Shown here one piece after another: positions 1 to 7,674 of a stretch of 43,766 bases of DNA. Below the pieces are notes generated by a model. That model did not search any database, was not told the origin of the DNA, and saw only the letters and a list, made by a program, of their open reading frames with translations. Location of the stretch: assembly GCA_028284395.1 (NCBI GenBank), contig JANQRV010000537.1:1-43766 (forward strand), given 5' to 3'. The number at the start of each line of letters is the position of its first letter. Position 1 is the stretch's first letter. The DNA comes from Saprospiraceae bacterium. Lineage in GTDB: Bacteria; Bacteroidota; Bacteroidia; Chitinophagales; Saprospiraceae. A program made the position numbers and the translations under genes.

Positions 1-171
1 TCTGCGCCGGGCCCAGCCGCCAATAAATACCCGGAATACTATTTGGTGAAAAAAGGGGATACGCTCTGGGCGATTGCTAGAAAATTTAAGATAACCATCG
101 GCCAACTGAAGAACTGGAATGATTTGAAGTCAAATGAAATCAAGATCGGAAGCCGACTTAGAGTAGGCTGA
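1..171 (+). CDS. LysM domain protein, 3' end only
   Basis: Reading frame 1 is open from the first base to a TGA at 169-171, giving the last 56 residues of a longer protein. They form one LysM peptidoglycan-binding domain: a YYLVKKGDTLW start, an IARKF helix, ITIGQLKNWNDL and a closing IKIGSRLRVG strand. LysM domains bind the glycan backbone of peptidoglycan and are usually C-terminal anchors on cell-wall hydrolases or secreted proteins. The upstream residues are rich in Ala and Pro, like a linker before the domain. The catalytic part, if any, lies outside the window, so the enzyme class cannot be named. The next gene starts 70 bases on, same strand. Confidence 0.85.
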   Translation, partial: SAPGPAANKYPEYYLVKKGDTLWAIARKFKITIGQLKNWNDLKSNEIKIGSRLRVG

Positions 172-241
172 CTCAAGGGGAAGCTACTCTTGTTTTGAGG
201 AAAAGGGCCACTTTTGTATTTTGCGTTAAAAAGAGAAGCTT

Positions 242-988
242 ATGATGCATAAATACTTAATCTATACCTTCTTATTAGTTCTGGTGGGAATGGGACAAGT
301 CGAAGCACAGGAGTCCGGAGGATTCTATTTTGGGATTAAAGGAGGTCCTGCAATTGGCTTTCAAAAGTGGAACAATTTTCAACGGGATCCGTTGTTTCGA
401 TATCATGCCATTGTCTTTATTGAATCTGCGACGGAAGAGAGCGTGGCGCTCTTCGCACAGGCAGGTTATCATGTGCGCGGCAGTGCAATCCGGACCCCGG
501 CCTACGTCAATTTTCTTGGGCAGGATATCAATGGCTTTACCACCCCTTTTGAATTCCGAAACGCCTCTTTGTCCGTTGGTGCGAAGCAAAGATTCGACCT
601 TGGGATTAATAAGAAGTTTTATTATATGTTTGCTTTGCGTGGAGAGTACACATTGAGTACTGATTTGCGGCCAGACTTTTTGGAGGATGATGACCCTTGT
701 GGAATTTTCTATCCGTTTGAAGGATTCGTGCAGAAATTCAATTATGGATTGACCGTAGGCGGTGGCATTGAGTTCACCCTTTCGGAATTCGTTGCCATAT
801 TGACGGAGTTCACAATTAGTCCGGATATCAGCCGGCAATATCGCCAACCGGAAGTACCCAATGTGCGCTCCTGTGGTTTTGGCGGGTCTTCTTCCAATCA
901 GACGCTCGGGGAGCGAGAAATTACGAATACAACACTTGAAATTTCTTTGGGATTTCGCTTTCTCAGAAAAGTCGAATACATAGAATAA
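242..988 (+). CDS. Outer-membrane beta-barrel protein (PorT/OmpA-barrel-like)
   Basis: A 248-residue protein with a clear signal peptide (residues 1 to about 23: hydrophobic core LIYTFLLVLVG, cleavage near VEAQ). The mature part alternates short hydrophobic and polar strands with glycine-aromatic turns (FYFGIKGGP, FYYMFALRGEY, NYGLTVGGGIEF) and ends in LEISLGFRFLRK, the pattern of a small outer-membrane beta barrel of the porin-family/PorT kind common in Bacteroidota. Two ATG codons start the frame back to back (242 and 245) and either could be used. It sits only 5 bases before lptB, so the two are probably cotranscribed. The specific role is unknown; the neighbour suggests envelope biogenesis, but that is inference. 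A reverse-strand frame over the same bases was judged a shadow because it has no signal or domain. Confidence 0.85.
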   Translation: MMHKYLIYTFLLVLVGMGQVEAQESGGFYFGIKGGPAIGFQKWNNFQRDPLFRYHAIVFIESATEESVALFAQAGYHVRGSAIRTPAYVNFLGQDINGFTTPFEFRNASLSVGAKQRFDLGINKKFYYMFALRGEYTLSTDLRPDFLEDDDPCGIFYPFEGFVQKFNYGLTVGGGIEFTLSEFVAILTEFTISPDISRQYRQPEVPNVRSCGFGGSSSNQTLGEREITNTTLEISLGFRFLRKVEYIE

Positions 989-993
989 GATCA

Positions 994-1734
994 ATGATAT
1001 TAAGATCACAGGAATTAGTTAAGATTTATGGCCGCCGGAAGGTGGTCAGAGGAGTCTCCATTGAGGTAAATCAAGGCGAGATCGTTGGCCTATTGGGACC
1101 AAATGGAGCTGGAAAAACGACCACTTTCTATATGATTGTTGGCTTCATTAAACCAAATGAAGGCCGGGTCTACCTCAAGGACGACGACATTACTTCACTG
1201 GCGATGTACAAGCGCGCTCAGAAGGGCATTGGTTATCTTCCACAAGAACCTTCCGTATTCCGAAAGTTGAGTGTGGAAGATAATATTGCTGCGGTACTGG
1301 AGATGACTTCCCTGTCGAAATCCGAGCAGAAAGACAAATTAGAGGAGCTGATCGATGAGTTTGGGTTACACAAAGTGAGAAAGAGCCGAGGTGATACATT
1401 GTCGGGTGGGGAACGAAGGCGCACGGAGATTGCCCGGGCATTGGCTACCAGTCCAAATTTTATCTTACTGGATGAACCCTTTGCGGGAATTGACCCGATT
1501 GCCGTCGAGGACATACAATCGATCGTCGCCAAATTAAAGACTAAGAATATCGGTATTCTGATTACCGACCACAATGTGCAGGAAACTCTGTCGATTACGG
1601 ACCGAGCTTATCTGATGTTTGAGGGGAGTATACTTAAAGCGGGAACGGCAGAGGAGTTGGCGGCCGACGAAATGGTAAGGAAAGTATATCTCGGCAAAAA
1701 CTTTGAGCTAAGGAAGAAGAACGTGGATCTGTAA
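994..1734 (+). CDS. lptB: LPS export ABC transporter ATP-binding protein LptB
   Basis: A 246-residue ABC ATPase, the usual LptB length. Visible motifs: Walker A GPNGAGKTT at residues 35-43, Q-loop near GYLPQEPSVFRKL, signature LSGGERRR, Walker B plus D-loop ILLDEPFAGIDP, and the H-loop histidine in ILITDHNVQETL. The GYLPQEPSVFRKLSVEDN and FAGIDPIAVEDIQ stretches are typical of LptB rather than other ABC ATPases. In the Lpt system LptB hydrolyses ATP at the inner membrane with LptF/LptG to pull lipopolysaccharide across the periplasm. The lptF/G, lptA and lptC genes are not in this window. It begins 5 bases after the barrel protein and is followed 4 bases later by a small putative lipoprotein, so these look like one transcription unit. 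Confidence 0.95.
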   Translation: MILRSQELVKIYGRRKVVRGVSIEVNQGEIVGLLGPNGAGKTTTFYMIVGFIKPNEGRVYLKDDDITSLAMYKRAQKGIGYLPQEPSVFRKLSVEDNIAAVLEMTSLSKSEQKDKLEELIDEFGLHKVRKSRGDTLSGGERRRTEIARALATSPNFILLDEPFAGIDPIAVEDIQSIVAKLKTKNIGILITDHNVQETLSITDRAYLMFEGSILKAGTAEELAADEMVRKVYLGKNFELRKKNVDL

Positions 1735-1738
1735 GCAC

Positions 1739-2035
1739 ATGCATATGAAAGATTTATTGACCGGTTGTTTGTTTTGCTTGGTGCTTTTGGTGGGTATCTA
1801 CGGCAATTCCTGTTCCAGTGAAGTGGATATTCGGTTGACCCGCACGGAGAGGGCCCGCATTGATACCATTTACCTGGCACAAGTTGATACGCTCAAACGA
1901 TTCACCGATAGCTTTTGTGTGGTATTAACCGAACAAAAATTACAGGCCGCAGTAGATTCTATCATCATTTTGCGAAAAAAGGAGTCGGAAGACCTCAGAG
2001 CTCGTTATCACCCCAGTCTCGACGAAAACAGATGA
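1739..2035 (+). CDS. Small putative lipoprotein, first of a related pair
   Basis: A 98-residue protein that I do not recognise. The N-terminus is a strong hydrophobic segment (LTGCLFCLVLLVGIYG) followed by NSC with Cys25, which could be a loose lipoprotein signal; the -3 to -1 residues (G-N-S) fit the consensus poorly. The rest is charged and predicted mostly helical, with spaced Asp-Thr/Asp-Ser pairs (ARIDTIYLAQVDTLK, DSFCV, AVDSIIILRKKE). ATG at 1739 or in-frame ATG at 1745 could start it. It follows lptB by 4 bases and its stop TGA overlaps the ATG of the next gene in an ATGA arrangement at 2032-2035, a sign of translational coupling. The next protein shares the order QV-x(1,2)-LK, a Cys, then DSI thirteen residues after that Cys. 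Confidence 0.7.
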   Translation: MHMKDLLTGCLFCLVLLVGIYGNSCSSEVDIRLTRTERARIDTIYLAQVDTLKRFTDSFCVVLTEQKLQAAVDSIIILRKKESEDLRARYHPSLDENR

Positions 2036-2424
2036 TCATGAAGTCACGAATTAGAAATAACTGGCCCCAATTGATCTTCTTGATGTTACCACTGGTTTTA
2101 ACTTTACCGAATTGTGGGCAAAAATCACAGAGAGAACAAGTGGATGAATTAATTGAGACTCAGGTCGAGCTAAAAATTGCCAATTATAAAGAGATTCGAA
2201 AGCAGAAATGCCTTGAAGAAATGTATCGCCAAGCTGGTGAAATTGCCGATTCGATCCTTCTAGAACAAGCTCGGCTGGCTCGCGATACAGCCAATCGGCC
2301 GGTCATTCCGATTAAGCCGGAAAAACCACAAGTAATCGATGTAAGTGACACCACCCCAGTTAAGCCATTTTTGCCGGAATTGAAAGACTCTACCGTTGTA
2401 CCAATAAAGGTTGATACTATTTAA
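2032..2424 (+). CDS. Small putative lipoprotein, second of a related pair
   Basis: A 130-residue protein of unknown function. I chose ATG 2032 because it overlaps the previous stop codon (ATGA) and is followed at once by basic residues and a hydrophobic segment (LIFLMLPLVLTLPNC, Cys28); the frame is open further upstream but that part lies inside the preceding gene. Residues about 33-80 are charged and helical (EQVDELIETQVELKIANY), and the C-terminal 45 residues are rich in Pro, Asp, Thr and Val (IPIKPEKPQVIDVSDTTPVK), like an extended linker. The middle helix resembles the preceding protein: QV-x-LK, Cys, and DSI thirteen residues after the Cys. The site of action is probably the periplasm or a membrane face. 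The link to LptB is by position only. Confidence 0.7.
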   Translation: MIMKSRIRNNWPQLIFLMLPLVLTLPNCGQKSQREQVDELIETQVELKIANYKEIRKQKCLEEMYRQAGEIADSILLEQARLARDTANRPVIPIKPEKPQVIDVSDTTPVKPFLPELKDSTVVPIKVDTI

Positions 2425-2447
2425 GAAGTTCTGCGCGCTTGCAACCT

Positions 2448-2466
2448 GACTCAATTGCGCTGAGTC
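2448..2466 (+). terminator. Small hairpin after the lptB run (weak terminator candidate)
   Basis: GACTCA at 2448-2453 and TGAGTC at 2461-2466 form a perfect 6-bp inverted repeat with a 7-base loop, 24 bases after the last stop codon of the lptB run. There is no T-run behind it, so it is only a candidate end of transcription. Confidence 0.3.
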
Positions 2467-2539
2467 CCATTGTTGGTCACTTGCTTTGGATAAGATCTGA
2501 AATGATAGCCTATTGGAAGGAAATAGAAGAGTTATTATT

Positions 2540-2569
2540 TTTGTTTGATATTTTTAATTAGCAAATTTG
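2540..2569 (+). promoter_or_regulatory. Candidate Bacteroidota promoter for the Bat operon
   Basis: TTTG at 2540-2543, 18 bases, then CAAATTTG at 2562-2569, against the known Bacteroidota pattern TTTG / TAnnTTTG. The -7 box differs by one base (C for T at its first position). It lies 62 bases before the MoxR start codon in the 207-base gap after the lptB run, the only sizeable gap ahead of the whole Bat block. No other box of this quality was seen in the gap. Confidence 0.45.
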
Positions 2570-2631
2570 TGTCCGCTCGCTCGGAGGATTTCGTAAAACC
2601 ATACAGTAAAACTTAACAAGAGGATTTAGAA

Positions 2632-3660
2632 ATGGACCCTATTACTGTGCCAAATAGTTCAAAAATGCAATCAGTTGATATTGAAGCGCTGAACCAGCAA
2701 ATTTATCTGGACAGTGCATTCATTGAGAAATTGACAGAAGAAACAGCGAAAGTTATTGTCGGCCAGAATCTGATGATCGAAAGATTGTTGCTTGGGCTGT
2801 TAACCAAAGGGCACGTGTTGTTGGAAGGTTTGCCAGGGTTAGCTAAGACATTGGCGATTAAAACATTGTCAAAGGCGATTAACGCTAAATTCAGTCGGAT
2901 CCAGTTTACACCAGATTTGCTTCCGGCCGATATCATCGGTACTATGATTTACAATCCGAACAAGAATGAATTTTCGGTTCGGAAAGGCCCCGTTTTTGCA
3001 AACTTCGTTTTGGCAGATGAGATCAATCGGGCTCCGGCTAAGGTCCAAAGTGCCCTTTTGGAGGCGATGCAGGAACGGCAGGTGACCATCGGCAATGAAA
3101 CTTTTACTTTGGAGAGGCCCTTCTTGGTGTTGGCTACTCAGAACCCAATCGAACAAGAAGGAACATACCCTCTGCCCGAAGCACAGGTAGACCGTTTCAT
3201 GTTGAAAGTAAAGATCTCATACCCGAACAAAGAGGAGGAGCGGATCATTATTCAGCGAAACCTAACGGATGATTCTTTTGGCGAAGTAAAATCGGTCATC
3301 CAGCCCGAGGAAATTTTGCGGGCGCGCCAGTCGGTGCGCAAGGTATATATGGATGAAAAAATAGAAAGGTATATTATAGATATTGTCTTTGCTTCCCGCC
3401 AACCCAAAGAATATGGTTTGCACAATCTTGAAAACTTGATCAATTACGGCGGTTCACCGCGGGCTAGTATCAATCTGGCATTGGCTTCAAAAGCCTATGC
3501 CTTTATACAGCGTCGTGGGTATGTGATCCCGGAAGATGTGCGAAAAATCTGTCACGATGTCATGCGTCATCGCATCGGACTTACCTATGAAGCGGAAGCC
3601 GAAAACATCACTCAGGAAGACATCATTAATAAAATACTGGATAACGTAGAAGTGCCCTGA
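2632..3660 (+). CDS. MoxR-family AAA+ ATPase of the Bat operon
   Basis: A 342-residue AAA+ protein. Walker A is GLPGLAKT at residues 66-73; Walker B is in FVLADEINRAPAKVQSALLEAM; sensor 1 is LATQNPIEQEGTYPLPEAQ and the arginine-bearing AQVDRF follows, all diagnostic of the MoxR branch. MoxR ATPases act as chaperone-like partners of VWA-domain proteins; here the DUF58, BatA and BatB proteins follow directly. It has no signal peptide or membrane segment, so it is cytoplasmic. ATG 2632 has an AAGAGGA purine stretch 7 bases upstream; a second in-frame ATG at 2665 is less well placed. It starts the Bat operon, and the next gene begins one base after its stop. Confidence 0.95.
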   Translation: MDPITVPNSSKMQSVDIEALNQQIYLDSAFIEKLTEETAKVIVGQNLMIERLLLGLLTKGHVLLEGLPGLAKTLAIKTLSKAINAKFSRIQFTPDLLPADIIGTMIYNPNKNEFSVRKGPVFANFVLADEINRAPAKVQSALLEAMQERQVTIGNETFTLERPFLVLATQNPIEQEGTYPLPEAQVDRFMLKVKISYPNKEEERIIIQRNLTDDSFGEVKSVIQPEEILRARQSVRKVYMDEKIERYIIDIVFASRQPKEYGLHNLENLINYGGSPRASINLALASKAYAFIQRRGYVIPEDVRKICHDVMRHRIGLTYEAEAENITQEDIINKILDNVEVP

Positions 3661-3661
3661 T

Positions 3662-4531
3662 ATGGAGACCAGCGAACTGCTCAAGAAAGTCCGGAAGATA
3701 GAGATTAAGACGAAGGGCTTGAGTAAACACCTTTTCTCCGGTGAATACCATAGTACCTTTAAGGGTAGGGGAATGTCCTTTAGTGAGGTTCGCAACTACC
3801 AATATGGCGACGATGTGCGCAACATAGATTGGAACGTCACCGCTAGAACCGGATCACCGCACATTAAGGTATTTGAAGAAGAGCGGGAGTTGACGGTCAT
3901 CCTGCTCATCGATGTAAGCCAATCTTCTTTTTTTGGTACAAGAGAACAATTCAAAAACGAGATTTTAACGGAGATCTGTGCTTTATTGGCCTTTTCAGCG
4001 ATCAACAACAATGATAAAGTAGGCGTTATTTTCTTCACCAGTGAGATTGAGAAGTTCATTCCTCCTAAAAAAGGCCGGCAGCACATCTTGCGGATTATCA
4101 GGGAATTGATCGACTTTAACCCTAAACATAAGGGCACAGACCTCGGACAAGCCTTGGAATATTTCAATAACGTCATTAAGAAGAGGAGCATCTGCTTTAT
4201 CCTTTCCGATTTCATTACTACCGGCTATGAAAATCCATTGCGGATTGCCTCGAGAAGGCACGACATCGTTGGCGTTCATTTGTTTGATCCGGTTGAGCGG
4301 GAGCTTCCCAATATCGGTTTGATCCGGGCGGTAGATCCTGAAACAGGGCGAATGGGATGGTTGGATACCGCTTCTAAGGGAGTTCGAAGAAATTACAACG
4401 AGTGGTTTGAGCGCAACCTTCATTATTTCAAAACCAATTTCTTAAAAAGTGGAGCAGATACCGTAAGCATCCGTACGGATGAATCTTATGTGAATGCCTT
4501 GCTGAAATTCTTTAGAAAGAGACACAAGTAA
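3662..4531 (+). CDS. DUF58 domain protein of the Bat operon
   Basis: A 289-residue DUF58 protein, the usual second gene of Bat operons. The family hallmark is visible at residues about 38-60 (GMSFSEVRNYQYGDDVRNIDWNVTARTG), followed by a degenerate VWA-like fold with a MIDAS-type DVSQSS after VILLID. There is no signal peptide and no obvious membrane segment, so the protein is probably cytoplasmic or peripheral, unlike the longer two-helix DUF58 proteins of other phyla. The family is thought to work with MoxR ATPases, but its biochemical activity is not established. It is separated from the MoxR gene by one base and from the next gene by 16 bases. Confidence 0.93.
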   Translation: METSELLKKVRKIEIKTKGLSKHLFSGEYHSTFKGRGMSFSEVRNYQYGDDVRNIDWNVTARTGSPHIKVFEEERELTVILLIDVSQSSFFGTREQFKNEILTEICALLAFSAINNNDKVGVIFFTSEIEKFIPPKKGRQHILRIIRELIDFNPKHKGTDLGQALEYFNNVIKKRSICFILSDFITTGYENPLRIASRRHDIVGVHLFDPVERELPNIGLIRAVDPETGRMGWLDTASKGVRRNYNEWFERNLHYFKTNFLKSGADTVSIRTDESYVNALLKFFRKRHK

Positions 4532-4547
4532 TGGTAATGTAACTGAA

Positions 4548-5495
4548 ATGAAGAAGACATTTATCGGTATACTTTCGCTGTTTTTTTTGATACCATTGCA
4601 GGGACAAATCCAGGTTTCTGCCCGGCTCGATTCGACTAAAATTTTGATTGGGGACCAGGTTCAGTTAGAATTGTTCATCGATCATTCCCGTGAGATTGTT
4701 GTTGAGAATATTGATTTGTCGGTGATTGAGAAAGCAGAGAAATTGGAAATGGTCAGTCAAAGTAACTTGGATACTGTCAATAGTTCTGATAACTATATTT
4801 TAACCCAGCGATTGATTCTCACCTCTTTTGATTCCGGCTATCACTGGGTTCCTCCAATTCCGGTGACTTATCTTGAAGGCGGTCAGCAAAAAACCATTGA
4901 AACCAATAATATCCCTCTTTCCGTAACGACAATTCCAGTGGTCAGCGATACTGCTTCGATTGCGCCGATTAAGGAAATCCGAGAAGAGCCACTTAAGCTG
5001 GAGGACTTAATACCATACCTGATTGGATTGGCTGGGATTGCGGGACTTGTGGCTTTGATCGTGTATCTGGTTAGGAGGCGGCGAAACCGTGAGCGACCAG
5101 CTGCTCCTGAAATCATTATTCCCGCCCATGAGTTGGCCCTGGACAAGCTTTTAAAGCTAAAAGAGGGAAAGCTCTGGCAGCAAGGAAAGATCAAGTTATT
5201 TCAAAGTGAGTTAACCCGGATTGTCCGGGAATATCTCGAAAATCGGTTTAAAATTTCCGCGCTGGAATCTACTACTGAAGAAACATTGGAAAAGGTAAAA
5301 CAGCTGGATTTGGAGGGAGATTGGACGGAGCGACTGCGGAATATGTTTCAAATTGCTGATCTCGTAAAATTTGCCAAGGCTAAACCTCCGGCAGATTTTC
5401 ACGATAAAGTTTTGGCGGATGCAGAGGAATTTGTTATCCAAACAAAACCGCAATCCAAATTGGAAACCGAAATGCAAGAGGAGGACAACAATTAG
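4548..5495 (+). CDS. BatD-like/DUF4381-type membrane protein of the Bat operon
   Basis: A 315-residue protein with a signal peptide (MKKTFIGILSLFFLIPLQGQ), a periplasmic beta-rich domain (residues about 21-135, starting IQVSARLDSTKILIGDQVQLEL, the same opening as the BatD domains later in the operon), one membrane helix at about 150-172 (IPYLIGLAGIAGLVALIVYLV) followed by a basic stop (RRRRNRER), and a cytoplasmic helical tail with the EYLENRFKISALESTTEE motif that also recurs in the tail of BatD. This is the layout of the extra protein found between DUF58 and BatA in Bacteroidota Bat operons. Its function is unknown; it probably joins the VWA proteins in one inner-membrane complex. The next gene starts 2 bases after its stop. 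Confidence 0.85.
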   Translation: MKKTFIGILSLFFLIPLQGQIQVSARLDSTKILIGDQVQLELFIDHSREIVVENIDLSVIEKAEKLEMVSQSNLDTVNSSDNYILTQRLILTSFDSGYHWVPPIPVTYLEGGQQKTIETNNIPLSVTTIPVVSDTASIAPIKEIREEPLKLEDLIPYLIGLAGIAGLVALIVYLVRRRRNRERPAAPEIIIPAHELALDKLLKLKEGKLWQQGKIKLFQSELTRIVREYLENRFKISALESTTEETLEKVKQLDLEGDWTERLRNMFQIADLVKFAKAKPPADFHDKVLADAEEFVIQTKPQSKLETEMQEEDNN

Positions 5496-5497
5496 AT

Positions 5498-6505
5498 ATG
5501 CAGTCTTTATTTAGCAATATACAATTTGTTAATCCTGAATTTTTATGGTTGTTGATCTTGATACCGGCAATCGGACTTTGGTATTACTTCAAACATAAGG
5601 ATCGCTATGCGACGCTCCGCATTCCGGGATTACAAAACACCTGGCAATTTTCGTCAATCCGAGGTCAACTTCGGGGCTTGCTACCCCTGCTGCGTGCACT
5701 TTGTATCGGAGCACTGATCATTGCTCTGGCCCGCCCTCAACAGGTTTTGAAAGAAGAGGAAATAAAAGCGGAAGGTATTGACATTGCCATGGTCATGGAT
5801 CTGTCGAGTAGTATGCTGGCCCAGGATTTCAAACCGGACCGGTTGGAAGTCAGTAAGCGGGTAGCTGCAGAATTTGTCGACAAACGAAAATTTGACCGCG
5901 TTGGATTAGCCGTCTTTGCCGGGGAAGCTTTTACGCAATGTCCTTTGACGACGGATCATGGAGTGGTCAAGGACTTTCTCGAAAACCTGAAATGCGGTAT
6001 TCTTGAGGATGGAACTGCGATTGGCATGGGACTGGCGACGGGCGTCAATCGTCTGAAAGACAGTGAGGCCAAAAGTAAAGTGATCATTCTATTGACCGAT
6101 GGTGTAAACAATGCCGGTTATATCAAACCCCTGACTTCAGCAGAGATTGCCCAGGAATTCAACATCAAGGTCTACACCATTGGCGTGGGGTCGACCGGAG
6201 AAGCCCTGACACCGGTCAGCAGAAGGAGCGACGGGCGGTATATTTTTGGTTTGGCAAGAGTGGAGATCGATGAAGCACTGTTGCAGCAAATTGCTGAAAT
6301 GACCGGAGGGAAATATTTTCGTGCGACTTCTGCGGAAGGACTGAAGAAAATATACGCTGAGATCGACCTGCTAGAAAGAACTGAGATGGACATCACAAGT
6401 ATAAAAAGATACAGTGAAGAATTTCACCGTTTTGCTTTTTGGGGAATGATGTTCCTGATCCTGGAACTGGTTTTGCGGTATACGTTTCTGCGTGCGATAC
6501 CGTAA
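5498..6505 (+). CDS. batA: BatA, VWA-domain membrane protein
   Basis: A 335-residue protein with two membrane segments near the N-terminus (FLWLLILIPAIGLWYYF and LLPLLRALCIGALIIALA), a VWA domain from about residue 93 to 290, and a C-terminal membrane helix (FAFWGMMFLILELVLRY). The metal-binding MIDAS motif is intact: D101-L-S103-S-S105, with later elements in PLTTDHG and IILLTDGVNN. This matches BatA, the first VWA protein of Bacteroides aerotolerance operons, with its VWA domain on the periplasmic side. The cysteines are few. It lies between the DUF4381-like gene (2 bases) and batB (80 bases; I see no terminator in that gap). Confidence 0.93.
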   Translation: MQSLFSNIQFVNPEFLWLLILIPAIGLWYYFKHKDRYATLRIPGLQNTWQFSSIRGQLRGLLPLLRALCIGALIIALARPQQVLKEEEIKAEGIDIAMVMDLSSSMLAQDFKPDRLEVSKRVAAEFVDKRKFDRVGLAVFAGEAFTQCPLTTDHGVVKDFLENLKCGILEDGTAIGMGLATGVNRLKDSEAKSKVIILLTDGVNNAGYIKPLTSAEIAQEFNIKVYTIGVGSTGEALTPVSRRSDGRYIFGLARVEIDEALLQQIAEMTGGKYFRATSAEGLKKIYAEIDLLERTEMDITSIKRYSEEFHRFAFWGMMFLILELVLRYTFLRAIP

Positions 6506-6585
6506 AACAGTTAGAAGTTTGTAGCGTTTGAAATGTTCGAGTAGTAGATACAGTTCGGACAAAATGAAGAAATCTAATTTAAGCT

Positions 6586-7620
6586 ATGTTTCGTTTTGAG
6601 CACGGAGAATATCTTTACGCATTGGGAGTTCTGCCTGTTTTGGTGGCCTTCTTCATTGCTGCATGGGTGGCTCGTAAACGGGCACTCCAAAGATTTGGAA
6701 ATCTATCTCTGGTGGAAAGGCTGATGCCAAGAGCCTCCAATGCCAAGCATATTTTAAAGTTTATCCTGCTGGCTTTGGGACTATTATTGTTGGTAATTGG
6801 TTGGGCTAACCCACAGTGGGGGTCCAAGCGAGAGAAGGTGACGCGCAAAAGCGTGGATATATTTTTGGCTATTGACATTTCCCAGAGCATGTTGGCAGAG
6901 GATATTTCTCCAAGCCGTCTTGATCGGGCGAAGCGTTTTACTCAAAACTTAGTGGATGCTTTGAAAGGGGAGCGCCTTGGCACCATCATTTTTGCGGGAA
7001 ATGCTTATTTACAGGTTCCTTTGACTACGGATTATGCCGCAGCGCATATGTTCATTCGAAGTGCAAATCCGAATATGGCGCCTACTCAGGGTACTGCGAT
7101 TGTGGATGCCATAGAATTGGCGGAAGAATCTTTTGACGAAGAAAATAAAAACCATAAGGCGTTGGTTATCATAACTGACGGCGAAAATCACGATGATGAA
7201 GCCTTAGCGGCCGCCAAGGAAGCTAATGACAACGGATTGCTGATCTTTACGGTAGGTGTAGGTACGCCGGAAGGTAGTTTTATTCCTACGTACATCGGTG
7301 GGCGTCTTGATTATAAGCGAGATGTTGCCGGGAATCCCGTCCGGTCAAAGATCAATGAGGAGATGCTGAAAGAATTAGCGGATGCTGGTGAGGGGGATTA
7401 TTTTAATTTGCTAAGCGGGAGTGATGCAGTTGCAGAGGCATTAAAAATGAGAATAGAATCGATGGAAAAAAGAGAGTTCGAACAAAGAGTCTTTAGCGAA
7501 TACGAAAGCTATTTCCAGTATTTCATTGGCTTTGGACTATTGCTGTTGTTGTTAGAATTTGTTTTGTCCTACAGAAAAAATAGATACCTAGAAGGTACTG
7601 ACTTTTTTAGCACCTCATGA
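6586..7620 (+). CDS. batB: BatB, VWA-domain membrane protein
   Basis: A 344-residue paralogue of the preceding protein with the same order: two N-terminal membrane segments (LYALGVLPVLVAFFIAAWVA, ILKFILLALGLLLLVIGWA), a VWA domain with intact MIDAS D97-I-S99-Q-S101 and ALVIITDGENHDDEA, and a final membrane helix (YFQYFIGFGLLLLLLEFVL). The NPQW motif just before the VWA domain and the AEDISPSRLDRAK stretch after the MIDAS are typical of BatB. BatA and BatB are expected to form a membrane complex with the MoxR ATPase as cytoplasmic partner. ATG 6586 follows 80 bases of non-coding sequence after batA; the TPR gene follows 54 bases later. Confidence 0.93.
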   Translation: MFRFEHGEYLYALGVLPVLVAFFIAAWVARKRALQRFGNLSLVERLMPRASNAKHILKFILLALGLLLLVIGWANPQWGSKREKVTRKSVDIFLAIDISQSMLAEDISPSRLDRAKRFTQNLVDALKGERLGTIIFAGNAYLQVPLTTDYAAAHMFIRSANPNMAPTQGTAIVDAIELAEESFDEENKNHKALVIITDGENHDDEALAAAKEANDNGLLIFTVGVGTPEGSFIPTYIGGRLDYKRDVAGNPVRSKINEEMLKELADAGEGDYFNLLSGSDAVAEALKMRIESMEKREFEQRVFSEYESYFQYFIGFGLLLLLLEFVLSYRKNRYLEGTDFFSTS

Positions 7621-7674
7621 TTCGAACAACCAACTTGACGTCCGGGTTGTTTTTAAGAGGTAAATGTATAAAAG

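Noticed and set aside
190..223. Possible promoter before the first barrel gene (TTTG at 194-197, TATTTTG at 217-223)
   Set aside because: The -7 box lacks one base of the TAnnTTTG pattern and would leave a leader of only about a dozen bases; too weak to list.
275..1009. 244-codon reverse-strand frame over the barrel protein gene
   Set aside because: It covers almost exactly a plus-strand gene with signal peptide and barrel pattern, and its own translation shows no recognisable feature.
1915..2031. Upstream extension of the second small lipoprotein frame
   Set aside because: The extra 39 codons lie inside the first small lipoprotein gene and read as charged, non-signal sequence. The ATGA overlap at 2032 and the signal-like start there are better evidence for the true start.
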